A stretch of 64,000 bases of DNA from Flaveria trinervia (GCA_025506515.1 CM046442.1:114730162-114794161); one strand, 5' to 3'; shown: positions 34,995 to 46,207, counted from the first letter of the stretch. Numbers and translations: made by a program. Notes: generated from the letters alone by a model not told the origin.

Positions 34995-35831
34995 TCATTT
35001 GTTCTTCCATTTGGTGCATTCATATGTAAAATGACCAAATCCTCCATATTCATAACACCTAAATTTATTTTTGTTTTTGTCTTCTTGAGTCGTATTCTTC
35101 TCTTGATCTTTTATTACTTTGGTAAAGTCTCTTGCTTGTCTTGTGTTGAAGTTTCTTTCTCGTCCTCTATCACGACTTTGATTATTTGTACTTGTCATTA
35201 AAAGCTTAGTTTGATGGTTTCCTTCTAATTCATCATGACTTTTGAGACGTTCTTCAAATGTTGTTATTCTCCCTACTGCTTCTTCAAATGACATTTTGTC
35301 TATTTTTGAATATTGATCGATAGATGACGCTATTGATAAGAACTTTTTAGGAATGGGGTTAAGTAACTTTCTTACGATTATCTTATCTTTAAGAGTAGTG
35401 CTAAGACTTTTGAATTTGGCTCTTGTGCTGCTTAACTTGCTTGCGAAGTTACTTACACTTTCATTTTCTTTCATCTTTAATGTTTCTAACTCACTTCTTA
35501 AGGTTTGTAGACGTGCCTTTTGAACTAGATCGGCTCCAAGGTGTCAAACTTTAATTAATTCACAAACTTCTTTTGCATTTTCACATTGTGCAACTTGCAT
35601 TAATATATATTCGGGTAGTGTTTGGAAGATCATTGCTTTTGTGATATGTACTTTCTTTTCATCTACATCTCTTTTAGCATCAATTGTTTCCCAAAAACCA
35701 TATGCCTTTAAGATCATTTCCATTAAAAGTGCCCATGAGGTGTAGTTTGACTCGGTTAATTTGGTACATTGGAGTGATATGTTCACTTGTTCACGCATTG
35801 GTGTCGATGTATTTGCTGATTTTCCTTCCAT
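34995..35831 (-). pseudogene. gag of the non-autonomous element, one in-frame stop
   Basis: A copia-type (UBN2/DUF4219) gag of about 279 codons, starting MEGKSAN at 35831. Motifs: KLTESNYTSWALLMEMILKAYGFWE, MIFQTLPEY and FASKLSSTRAKFKSL. One in-frame TGA at 35544-35546 sits where relatives have an arginine codon (R-H-L-G-A-D-L-V-Q), and the frame continues without a shift. The C-terminal zinc knuckle reads C-Y-E-Y-G-G-F-G-H-F-T-Y-E-C, its second cysteine replaced by tyrosine. The protein would form particles for packaging. Confidence 0.9.
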
Positions 35832-35995
35832 GCTTTCTTTCTTTATTTTCTTGGATCGTTTTTTCCCTATCTTGATTTTAAACTTACTTTAACTTGCACT
35901 TGCTTCTTACTAACAATTCAAATAATGAATTGCCTTGATTTCTTGTTTAATCTATCAACATTCTTGCTTTCTTGCCATGACTTTCTTGCTTATGT

Positions 35996-36416
35996 TGCTT
36001 GCTTTGACCGAAATTGGTCTATCTTGCTTGCTTTGACTACACGAGTTTCTCTTGCTTGCTTTGACTACACGAGTTTCTCTTGCTTGCTTTGACTACACGA
36101 GTCTCTCTTGCTTGCTTTGACTACACAGGTCTCTCTTGCTTGCTTTGACTACACGTGTCTCTCTTGCTTGCTTTGACTACACGTGTCTCTCTTGCTTGCT
36201 TTGACTACACGTGTCTTTCTTGTTTGCTTTGACCACACAGGTCGTTTCTTGCTTGCTTTGAACCAAGATTGGTTCGATCTTGCTCGCTAAATGAACCACA
36301 CGGGTTCGGTTCTTGCTTGCTATATGAACCACACGGGTTTAGTTCTTGCTTGCTATGTGAACCACAAAAGTTTGGTTCTTGCTTGCTATACGAATCTTGT
36401 AGATTCGATTTTGACT
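35996..36416 (-). repeat. tandem array of ~28-bp hairpin units in the element leader
   Basis: About 14 head-to-tail units. Each has a nearly constant linker (CTTGCTTGCT on the plus strand) followed by an inverted repeat around a 4-8 nt loop, often ACACG or ACACA. Seven units pair perfectly with different stems: GACC/GGTC (36006), GACT/AGTC (36091), GACC/GGTC (36231), GAACCA/TGGTTC (36260), GAACC/GGTTC (36293), GAACCA/TGGTTC (36359) and CGAATC/GATTCG (36391). Others pair with one wobble or mismatch. It lies between primer site and gag, so it would be in the genomic RNA leader. Confidence 0.88.
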
Positions 36417-36420
36417 TGCT

Positions 36421-36444
36421 AATTATTGAAAATTTTCAATAATT
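36421..36444. repeat. 24-bp perfect palindrome
   Basis: AATTATTGAAAA and its exact complement TTTTCAATAATT stand back to back, five bases beyond the last unit of the hairpin array. Confidence 0.95.
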
Positions 36445-36964
36445 TATGTGACGAGTTGTGTTTATTTCTAATGTTGGAGATCTTGATTTTGGTATTTGAC
36501 TAAAATCTCTTTCTAATATAATTCTGCTTTCCTTTTTATATTTTGAAGAATTCAATTTAAAATAGAGTTAAACACCGACAATTATTCAAAAAAATTTAAG
36601 AAACACTTTTCAAACATTCCTTTAAAACAGATTATTTAAAGTAATAAATAAAAGTAATCCTTATTTGTTTTGTCCTTTTCGAGAAGTGTTATTTTCTTTA
36701 AATAACTTCAAAACAAATCTTATCCTTTTGTATTGATTTTGCCGACTCGCAGACTTGGTTTCTCCAAACAAGTCTCGTTTTTTTTTAACAGCAAAAAAGA
36801 CATTTTATTGATAGAAAACCGGGCTAGTAAGAAACTAAAACCCAAGATAAACACCAAAAATACACTAAATGACACCCAAAAACATAATAAAATACAACTT
36901 CCAGTACAGATCAACTTCTAGACGTAGGTGGCCATAAGGACCAATGGACAAACTTTTCTTTCAT

Positions 36965-37387
36965 TCAAGCCTTAATCCATAGAGAAGATAAAACTTTAGC
37001 ATGCTCCACAATTTTAACCGCATTGGACTTTTTCTGATTTAAGACGACATCATTCCATGATCTCCAAATGCACCAACAGGTAATTTGAATAATAGCATTG
37101 ATTAGTTTCTTCCTATTTTCATCTCCTGAGGTTATTTTATATAACTCCAATAAGTCTCTAAATGAAAAGGCAAAGATGGGTGGAATCTTACACCATTGCG
37201 AGATGTTGGACCACACTAAATCTGCAACCCCGCAATTTATAAATAAATGTTCCACCGATTCAGTACCATCCCCACACATCGTGCAAACGGTCGAAATAAT
37301 GGGGACAGACCTTTTGGCCAGCTCTTGGAGGGTAGGAATGCGATCCATTTCCGCTCTCCAATTGAAAAGACTAACCTTAGATGGCAC
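36965..37387 (-). pseudogene. LINE C-terminal zinc-binding domain (zf-RVT)
   Basis: SKVSLFNWRAEMDRIPT, then CTMCGDGTESVEHLFINC with C-C-H-C zinc ligands, and CWCIWRSWNDVV. This is the zf-RVT domain typical of plant L1 ORF2 C-termini, where it helps bind element RNA. The 140-codon frame is open. The upstream part (37237-37770) lies in another frame and reads into the same domain, so a frameshift lies between. Confidence 0.9.
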
Positions 37388-37775
37388 CCAATTATTCCAA
37401 TAACACCTGAAAAAGAATTATTACGACCATTATGGACCATTAATTCCTTAAACACTTTAACCAGGGAGACATTAGACTTTGACCCCTTCATGTACCATTC
37501 ATCAAATTTATTTGTCAGATGGACATTCTCAAGAGCAAGAATTAGACCATTAAATTCATTCAGCAGCAGATCATCCTCCACACCTTGCCTCCATCTCCAT
37601 TGCCACTGAATATGACCGTTATTAACATTATAACAATCTTTAATTAGAATCCCTTTGCATCGCTCATTAACAAATAGATTCGGGAATCTTTGCTTGAGAG
37701 ACGTTTCCCCTAACCAACGGTCAAGCCAGAAATGAATTGAGTTACCACACCCAGGCCTTCCAATAATCAAATTAC

Positions 37776-39215
37776 TTAGCTGAGTATTGTAACCATCAAA
37801 TCCATCTCAATCTTATAAATATTCCTCCATACTCCAGCACATGATTTTTTAACAGGAATGATGTTCCATTTCTTTAGATTATGATGTAAGAACCTTATTA
37901 CTTTTCTCCAGAGCTTGTTTTCTTCGACCTTGTATCTCCACCACCATCTAGCCAACAACCCAATATTAGAGACTTTTAATGGTTCAACCCCTATCCCACC
38001 TTGTTCTTTGGGTAAGGTAATCCGATCCTAGGAGACCCACTTGATTTTATTCTTCTCTCCCCACCTCCCCATAAAAATTGCGTCTGATCTTTTCAAGGGT
38101 CTGCAATACTTTCTTGGGAGCACGGTATAGTGAGAAATAATATAAAGGAAGAGAATTCAAAACCGAGCGGATAAAAGTTAACCGACCTGCAAAGGAGAGG
38201 GTCTTAGCCTTCCATACTGACAACTTTGATTTGAAAGCTTCCACAATTGGGTTCCAATTCTGTGAGACATTCATATTAGCCCCCACTTGTAATCCTAAGT
38301 ATATAAAAGGAATTGCACCAACTTGGCAGTGAAGATAAGATGTTATACTTTATTTTTCCACTTCTGCCACTCCAACTCCAAATAACCAGCTTTTAGACAA
38401 GTTTATTTTTAAGCGCGAGACCAGATAAAAACCACGTAAAATTCTTCGTAAATTAACAAAATTGGAAGCCACCCATTCCCCAACAAAAATAACATCATCA
38501 GCATACATGAAATGTGTTAATAGTGGACCATCATAGGGGAGAGAAATGCCATGATATAGGCCCATACTAACAGCCCGCTTAATAACATGGGATAAAGCGT
38601 CCATGGCGAGAATAAAGAGAAACGAAGAAAGAGGGTCCCCTTGACGTAAGCCACGAAAAAACTGAAACTCACTTGTGGGACTTCCATTTACCAGGACAGA
38701 AGCACGAGCAGATGACACGATCCCATTTACCCAACGACGCCACAAAGTAGGGAATCCCACTTGAAGCAATACAGAATCCAGGAACGACCAATTGAGAGAG
38801 TCAAAAGCTTTCTCTAGGTCAACTTTAAACAGCCCACCTTTCATTTTGGATGATTTTAGCCAGGCCACCAGCTCATTGAGAATTAAGGGGCCATCAAGAA
38901 TACTCCTATTTGTAAGGAAGGCAGACTGCTCCTCCGTTACTAGCATTCCCAACACCTTTTTAAGTCTATTCACCAACACTTTTGATAGCACTTTATTGAT
39001 AACACCAATAAGACTAATTGGCCTGAAGTCACCCAGTTTCATAGGATCTTTGCATTTTAGAACAAGAGTAATAAAGGATGAGGTACAACCAGGATGGATA
39101 ATACCATCCTTATGAAACTATGAACAAAGATCCCAAAAATCTTGCTTAAAAAGATCCCAAAAATGCCTTATGAAGTTGAAATTAAAGCCGTCAGGACCAG
39201 GGGCTTTATTCACCT
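37776..39215 (-). pseudogene. LINE reverse transcriptase
   Basis: RT starts with KAPGPDGFNF near 39215 and goes through FRPISLIGVINKVLSKVL, EEQSAFLTNRSILDGPL, FKVDLEKAFDSLNW (first aspartate), RGLRQGDPLSSFLFILAMD and the catalytic YADD (38494-38505). The thumb and connecting pieces (38047-38286, 37776-37958) include KLSVWKAKTLSFAGRLTFI. Catalytic residues are present in the 230-codon stretch 38350-39042, but stops occur on both sides. Confidence 0.93.
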
Positions 39216-39617
39216 CAAAAATGCCTTATGAAGTCTCGTATTTTTAATTCCAACATGTATTTGATTCTGAACGATCGATGATACCTTTCTTTCGTTCGCT
39301 TTCTCCATATTAAAACGAAAATATTTTGTTTTTTGGTTTCTTATCTTCTCGCCACTGGTACATTCTTTTGTCTCTGTTCGCGTCCTTTCAATCGAAGTTT
39401 TCAGAATTGATGTTTTGGTTTGATCTGAACATCAACATCGATTCTTCTGATTTCGAATGAAGATAACAATCGAGAGATTCAATTATTATTATCTATTGAC
39501 TGCTAATTTTTGAATATAGATGTGATGAGTGTTCTAATCGCGAAACAGGGGTTCGAAATTTCTTTCAATTTGATATATTTCTTCTTCATAGATTCTATTA
39601 TTCCCAAGAGCAAACAC

Positions 39618-39629
39618 GCTCTGATACCA
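39618..39629 (-). other. primer binding site, initiator Met tRNA
   Basis: The minus strand reads TGGTATCAGAGC, a perfect iMet-tRNA primer site, two bases inside the 5' LTR of the gag-only element. Confidence 0.93.
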
Positions 39630-39631
39630 AT

Positions 39632-39906
39632 TGTTGGAATATTCGACTTGTAAACACAAGTTTAGATTGATAAACTTGCTAAAAATTGAAGAAGATTTGA
39701 GAGAAACTTTCTATTGTATAATCATACGTACGTACACAAATGACAGATTCAAGTGGGGTATTTATACCTTACAAATGACAGTTATTTAACTAACTAATAG
39801 TGACTTAACGGTAACTAACTTAACGGTGTTAGGTGATGACGGTGGTGTTGTGGGTTGCCGATGAAGGGATATATCTATTTAGTAAATGGAATGTAAATTT
39901 AACCCA
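39632..39906 (-). repeat. 5' LTR of the gag-only element
   Basis: 275 bp, TGTTGGAATATTCG...CCCA in plus orientation, adjoining the primer site. Confidence 0.9.
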
Positions 39907-39914
39907 ATACTTAC

Positions 39915-41049
39915 AAAGCAACCATCCGATCTTTAGCTAAAATAACTAGAGTATACTGGACATGACAGATGCTATACTCTAAATTGTCTGTCGAATCAAC
40001 GAAGAAAGTTATCACACTAAATCAATTATGATCTCAAAACAATTCATTAAAACACATTCCAATGTTTACACACAATTATTATTCAACTAAGTTTGATTGC
40101 AACTTGTGCAGCATGTTTGATAAGTATTCGAAAATTACATACACATTACATATGCTCCAACCAAAACACATGAAACTTAAACAAGATAACCAAACCATAG
40201 TCCGCTCATGATCACTTGAAACGAACCACCTAGCCATGAAAACTAATCAACAAATCTCATCTTCTTATGTCTATTTCTTCACATCCGCAATCAGATATGT
40301 TTGTTTTCGATACGCGTGCCAATCAGCGAGCAGTAGAGGCTTACGACTCCTCTGCTCTCGCCAGAAAACGCTGCCAAATTGCCGATGTCCTCAACAAAAT
40401 AATAATGTTTCATTTTTTGTTCTTTGGAGTGTGGCAAAAAAAAATTTGCAAGTTCAGGCCCAAATAAACCAGCCCATCTTCCCTTGTGTTGTAGGCCAAC
40501 CCAAGATTCACATGACTCCACGGTCCACATTTTCACCAATGAAGTAATCAACATCTTTCAAGTATGATTAGTTTCAATATGATACTAACTGGTATATGTG
40601 TCCGTTGGATCAAAAAGAGACGAAAATATAAAGTTTTGTCGTAGAACTATTAACAATAAGTATCGCGATCTAGGATAGACCATAGAAAAGAAATTTATCT
40701 GGAATGAAAGACATTTACTTTCGAAGTGACGTATGTAATGTAATGATGCATCATGGATGATGATTCTATAGGTTAATCTTGATGCCGGATGGATAAGCAT
40801 CATGAGTCTAGTATTTGAATCATGTGTTTTGTTTGAATTATGGAGCAAGTTTTATTTTGAATGAGTAGTAGAGTAGCGAATGTAACATAGTGGGTTTATG
40901 TTAATTTTTATAACAACACTAACCTTGTTTACATGTCTTGTTTATTTATATTATATGAGTCTTTGAGATATGAATAAAAGTAAGAAAGTCTAAAACCAGG
41001 TCCAACTATATTATATTATATGTCTTGTTTACATGGCTACCAGCGTTAG
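39915..41049. other. intergenic DNA
   Basis: No identifiable gene. Short open frames at 40236-40554 look protein-like in places but match no family I know. The phrase AACCAGGTCCAACTATATTA occurs near 40997 and again at 41097, the second copy being part of the copia RNase H remnant. Confidence 0.5.
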
Positions 41050-41400
41050 TGAGATTTTATGGTTTTGATGGTTATCACCAAACTCGATGCTACACAACCA
41101 GGTCCAACTATATTATTTTGTGATAATGAAGTTGCTCGTCATATTGCAAATAATCTCGGGTTCCATGAACGTACAAAACATGCGGAGATGGATTGTCATT
41201 TTGTCAGAGAACGTGTTGAATCCAATGAAATAACCCCATGCGTATCGAATCAATACATCAGATTGCTGACTTGTTAACAAAACCATTGAGTGGTCTCCGG
41301 TTGAAATTCTTACTCGACAAGTTAGGCATTGCAAACCTACATGCTCCAACTTAAGGGGGAGATTGGAGTTTATTATTTTATAAGGTTTTTATTATTTTAT
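41050..41400 (+). pseudogene. copia RNase H 3' remnant with polypurine tract and LTR start
   Basis: PGPTILFCDNEVARHIANN and HERTKHAEMDCHFVRE are the end of a Ty1-copia RNase H domain. The frame then shifts after ...EITP and continues in another frame through HQIADLLTKPLSGLR and LLDKLGIANLHAPT to a TAA at 41352-41354, the usual copia polyprotein end. AAGGGGGAGAT follows, then TGGAGTTTATT at 41364 as the LTR start. It is the only plus-strand retroelement coding seen. The 5' part of the element is absent. Confidence 0.85.
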
Positions 41401-41761
41401 AAGGTTTCCTATTTTATTTGAATTTATTTTTGCATGATATTAGTCAACTGAGATTCTAGTGGGTCGGTCCTTTATTTTAGCCTTGATTAGTTTTTCTTCT
41501 TATTAAATCATTGATTGAAGAATTGAACAAGAGAAAATTCATATTGATTCTCTCTGAATATCAAATTTTTAAAATTGATAGATATTCAGAGAGAATCATA
41601 TGGATTTTTCTCTTGTTTAATTCTCCGATCATGATACAAGATGATATCCGATCAATGATTACAAGATGATAAATAACAAAAAGAAAAACTAATCAAGGCT
41701 CACTAGAATCTCGGTTGAACAATATCATGTAAAAATATATTCAAATAAAATAGAAAACCTT
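41401..41761. repeat. LTR-derived inverted repeat (162- and 181-bp arms)
   Basis: The arm 41401-41562 (AAGGTTTCCTATTTTATTTG... to GATTCTCTCTGAATATC) is repeated in inverse at 41581-41761, with an 18-bp spacer. The arms differ by scattered substitutions and a few indels, the right arm holding extra sequence around 41640-41690. The left arm is contiguous with the copia LTR that starts at 41364. Confidence 0.85.
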
Positions 41762-43700
41762 AGTAGCCTATGACCTATGTCTTCAACTTAAGTGGGCTTA
41801 AACATGTACTATTCAAGTTGGGCCGTAACATGATCAATTTTTTTGTCTCTACTTCCAATATGAAAATATGTTATTGCAAGGTGTTTGAAAATTCAGGGGT
41901 GATCTTTATTTTTCCTAAGAACCAGTTTTGGGTTGGTCAACAAGAGCTAAAATCGGGTATCAAGAATAAACCCATGATAAAAGTATTTGCGGTTTTGAAT
42001 ACTCAAAACATATCGGTTACTTATTCGGTAAGTTCCCAACCTGATGCGGGAGATAGAACAACTAATTGACGCCCGTCAAGGTGAAGGTGATCTTGAAACA
42101 TTTTAACTAGAATCTTTTTGTTTTAAAACGATTTCAAACATTTCAAACGCCAAAATCCATCTTGTGGGCACATCCCAATTATGACCATATCAAGGGGAAT
42201 CGTATCGTGACAAAATTTAATATATCTATGATATCCTTTCTTAATATCACCTAACATTAATTTAAGAATTTATTTTAAAATTAAATCTTGGCAAGTCCAT
42301 CTATACAAATAAGTTAATAATGTTTGTAACATGTTGACTATGGAAAAAATATCGTTGAAAATTTGTTTATATTCTAAGAGTTGTGAAACAACGATGGTTT
42401 AGTTCGATGTGTCATTAAATGATATTGAGAAAACTTTGTTTATTAAATTAACACTAGTTGTTATTTTATCTAAACTTTGAACTATTTATGATGACATATA
42501 GGAGCCAAATGATTTAAAAAAATCAAAACAAAAAAAGGCAATAAACGGCTATATAGCCATTTTAAAACAATCAACTTAGAATCCAACAGCTTTAATCGAT
42601 TACAATAAACGAAGATAATACACGGCGGATGTATAACTGGTGGTAGGGTCTAAATGTAACGGGATAAATTCAAAACCATTTCTTAATTGGGTTCGGGGTC
42701 CTGACCATAATCGGACACCTGGTTTTTCTGTTGACATCTCTATGTGAATTCATTCTCCGGTCATCTCACTAAAAAGTGCGGAGATAGTAAAATGCTCATT
42801 GTAGTTCCTAAGTCAACATGCTACGGTAAAATGATAGCCAAAACTTTTGTGAATTCAAATACTGCAAATTACAGATTTAATAGTGTTAAAACTAAATTTA
42901 AAATAACCAACAAAATGTAATAGATCACATCGAGGCTCTAATTCTCAAATTTGGTTTACTTTGATGTATGCTTAGATTAAATAAATACTTTTGAGTTTTA
43001 TTACCAAAATCCAACATGAAACTTTTCAAACACTTTAAACATGTAAAATTATTATAGGATAACTTTAGAATTAAGTTGATAGTCTAGTGGTAAAAGTCAA
43101 AATCTTTTTAATAACCATTTAGGTTTAAACCTGATTATTGAAGTTGTAAACAAGCCGAGCCAAAAGTCAGGGTGGGTCAGCTCGTTTATCTTTACAAGCC
43201 CAAAATGAGAAGCCGAGGCTCAGCTCGTTTATATACAAGTCGAGCTAAGCTGGCTCGCAAGTCAACTTGTTTATTTACAAAAGATTAATTTTGTTATTGT
43301 TTACCAATATTCATTGTATAAAACAATATATATATACATATTATGTTTTGATGTTCGTTTATCTTAATTCGTTAAAACAATTATATGATATTGATATTTT
43401 ATCAACTGTGATCATACTTTATATTTTTATATGTAGTTTTTTATTAAAAAGTGTCAAATTGACCACATATATATGATCTATTTTAAATAATATGGCATAA
43501 ATTTAATTTATAATTATAAAACTATAATTCAAACTGTAATTTAAACAATTTAACAAGTGAGCCAGGAAGCAAACTGGCCTTGGCATGGTCTCGAATCGTT
43601 GACAAACCGAGCCAATTTCAAGCAAGCTTTTTCAAGCTACTTTCAAGCGAGTTTAGTGTGATTTACGATTCACGAGCATTTTGAACATCACTATTGGTTG
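41762..43700. other. intergenic DNA
   Basis: No gene was recognised. An open frame at 41770-42069 has no family I know. The stretches 43150-43270 and 43560-43690 carry the GCTCGTTTA(T)/GAGC-rich phrase common in dispersed plant repeats. A ~22-bp direct duplication (TTTGAACATCACTATTGGTT) lies at about 43679 and 43757. Confidence 0.5.
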
Positions 43701-43850
43701 TGAGCAATTAAGAGCATTCATAGCCCATCCCCATCCTCATTTTTATGATTTACCAAATTTTGAACATCACTATTGGTTATAATACTTTTTTATTCTTGTT
43801 TTGTTATCTTTCGCTTTATTTTATTTACATGTACTTAAAAAATGAATTAC

Positions 43851-45649
43851 TCTATTATTAAAGCAGATGAAAATAATAGTAAATTTTTGATTATGAGTCG
43901 TCCGTTCAACACAAAAGGAGATCAACGATTGTGATTTACTAATACATACAGTGCGCATGTAGGTAGTGGCCACGTGGGGTGCTCCAACACCTTCTGATCT
44001 TTATATATCATACCTTCTTCTCTCTTCCTCTTCTGTCATTGTAAGGGTGTTAGAGGTGTAAACATAGTTTCGACGATTGTGTTCAGAGAGCCGTCTCTTG
44101 GCGACGATGGCGATGGTTCTGTTTTCCGACGGCATGGCTCCGACAATGGCATCGACATGAGTTCTGGCTGATTCATGGCGCCTCTTTACAAAGGCGGGTC
44201 TGAACCGGAGAGGCTACAGTGGCTGCATGGGTTCCAGCGGATCCACAATGGCTCCGTACTCGATTAGATCTATGACAATTTTGGGCAGATCATATTCGAC
44301 TCACGGTCGGTCGAAATTGAAGAAGCTACGGTCGCACCTCCGTCTATGTATCACATGATTATTTTTTAATTGAACGTACATTCACCACTATTTCCATCAC
44401 ATTTACATTCTAAGAAAATGTTACCCTGAATCTGCAAAAGGTTGGATTTGAAATGTTATACCCGGTATTGACTTGATGCGATTTGAATATCTTGAACGAC
44501 AAAGATGCTAGGTTTTGGAGTTTAGAGGTGGAATTGTCCAATTTGATCATGGATTTTCGGTTGAACAATTTTTTTTAATTTACTTCCATTTATTTTTCAT
44601 TCGTGGTATTATGCAGTTTGATCATGGGTTTTTTTTAATTTATACAACAAAAAAGTTGCATGACTTGAGTTTTGCGTTTTTTTATGGTATTCTTAAACGT
44701 AATTTTGGTTTTCCGCTTATAAAACAAAAAAAATTTCTTAATGTATTAATATGTTCGTGTTTTTAGGTCGTGCTAATTAGATTTTAAGATGGACAACTCC
44801 ATTTTTGGTGTGTCTTTGTCGTACGATCTAAATTTGCTAATTATATGTTTATAGGTTTGTTTTCTCTTATGTGGTTGCTTTTTGGTTCTCTGTGTACTAA
44901 TAACCAATTTGAATATGATTTAGGTTTTTTAGCCATTTTTATAAGTGTTGGAACTTTGATGTGATTTTGTTCTAAGTAGTTAAAGTAATACCTTCCTGTA
45001 AATCATATCTATCCGTCTTAGATATATTATAGAGAAACTAATATTGTAGATTTCACTAGGTTTGCCCGGCAATTAGAATGTATCTTTATGGTTTTTTATA
45101 AGTCATAAACAATGTTTTTGGTAATTTAAGGTTTGTATGCTTTTGTTATATTTTTAAGATTTGGTTTGATTGGTATGATCAATGTTTCACGTTTGTCTTT
45201 ATGTGTTAGTGCGTAGGTGGCTTGCTTATAGTTTTGTATTCTTCTTTATGTGTTAGTGCGTAGATGGTTTGCTTATAGTTTTGTATTTCCGACGCATAAG
45301 ACGTTTGTTATTTTTCTTAGAGTGTATGAAGTTAAAAGTTAAAAGAAAACTTTTAGAGTTGAATAATGTATAGATAACAAAAGGTCTATGTATGTATGTT
45401 TTTCGTGTATTTAGTTGTTACTTGCAAATCGCTATTTTTTATAATATTGGCATTGGTTTAATACTTATGTGCTTTTTTTGTTAATTTATTTTTATAGGCC
45501 GTAATGATTCGAAGTCACACTGTTACAGTGCCGAATCGGTTCTGAGCTTCTTTTTAGTTGCTGCACATGTTTATAGGTGCTTACTCTACAGACGACTACG
45601 TTTAATGTGAGATCGTGTTCTGCCGCAACGCACGATGAGAAACACCTAG
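43851..45649 (+). mobile_element. non-autonomous Helitron, 1.8 kb
   Basis: The 5' end TCTATTATTAAAGCAG is close to common plant Helitron starts. The 3' end shows a hairpin with stem ATCGTG/CACGAT (about 45612-45637), then GAGAAACAC and CTAG (45646-45649) before T. The interior has no helicase or other recognised gene. It has coding-like segments around 44090-44340 and a 47-bp tandem duplication at about 45198-45295, consistent with captured host DNA. The base before the 5' TC is C rather than the expected A. Confidence 0.7.
45198..45295 (+). repeat. tandem duplication, ~47-bp unit x2
   Basis: CTTTATGTGTTAGTGCGTAG, then (G/A)TGG(C/T)TTGCTTATAGTTTT, occurs twice in a row inside the Helitron. 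Confidence 0.85.
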
Positions 45650-46207
45650 TTAAATAATAAATATGACAGAATGAATAGTAGAACCCCAAATATAAGGGTG
45701 TATGCTTTCTCTTAAAAATTTAGAGTTTGGTTTATGTTGTTTTGTTAACATATAGAAATGGGGTCGGGGATGGGGATGGAAAAATGTGTTGGGAATGTTC
45801 TTAATTTTTTTATTTACATTCTCTATTTTTAATAGGAAACTATCTCCCCTATAGATTTTGTTTATTTTATAAAACATCGTTCATCGATTTTCATGTGCCT
45901 ATCCTTATTTTAATTAAATAACACTTAATTGTTTTTTTTGTTTTTCATTTTTTATTCACAACCATTAATAATAAACTATAAAATAGATAAGAGGAATGTA
46001 TAGTAACCCCTGATAAAAGTGATCATTATAAAAAAAATTAAATTATAAGCAATAAGAAATCTTATACAGGAGTAAAATTATATATTTTTCATGTTTCCAA
46101 AAGCCTTTTTTTAAGCCATATACACACCATATACCATGATAGCACTATTTCACGGAGTGATTTCTTCAACTCTCTACCGCACTTAGATTTGTTCTAAGTT
46201 CAGCATT

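Larger units (their letters stand above)
36778..39230 (-). mobile_element. L1-type LINE, 5'-truncated, inserted in the gag-only element
   Basis: A minus-strand non-LTR retrotransposon fragment of about 2.45 kb with an A-tail (poly-T on the plus strand at about 36778-36787). It is flanked by the 8-bp duplication AAGTCTCG (36770-36777, 39231-39238). It retains the end of an APGPDGF motif, RT and the C-terminal zinc domain. The endonuclease and ORF1 are missing. Multiple stops and shifts make it dead. Confidence 0.93.
34625..39906 (-). mobile_element. gag-only non-autonomous LTR element (TR-GAG-like), split by a LINE
   Basis: LTRs of 275 bp each (34625-34899, 39632-39906) end in ...CCCA. The minus strand has an iMet primer site, a ~1.35-kb leader, a gag gene and a purine tract (AAAGGGGAGATTAC), but no protease, integrase or RT. 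With the LINE removed the element is about 2.8 kb. Such gag-only elements depend on pol from relatives. The left LTR starts TA instead of TG. Flanking repeats are imperfect: TACTTAC occurs at 34618-34624 and 39908-39914, and ATACT at 34609-34613 and 39907-39911. Confidence 0.88.
43711..45801. mobile_element. MITE with AGAGCATTC ends, interrupted by a Helitron
   Basis: The left end AGAGCATTCATAGCCCATCC and the right end ...GTTGGGAATGTTCT are diverged inverted repeats. TA stands outside both (43709-43710, 45802-45803). Both ends carry a CCATCCCCATCC-like (inverse GGGGATGGGGATGG) segment. Without the Helitron the element would be about 290 bp, like the 301-bp copy at 6165. Confidence 0.6.

Noticed and set aside
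35996..36416. CRISPR array
   Set aside because: The linker is constant but there are no unique spacers; this is eukaryotic DNA inside a retroelement, and the variable parts are hairpins.
40236..40554. Protein-like open frames of 66-103 codons
   Set aside because: Two frames and the opposite strand are all open, and no motif or family is seen.
41770..42069. 99-codon plus-strand frame
   Set aside because: No recognisable domain, no gene context, and next to an inverted LTR repeat.
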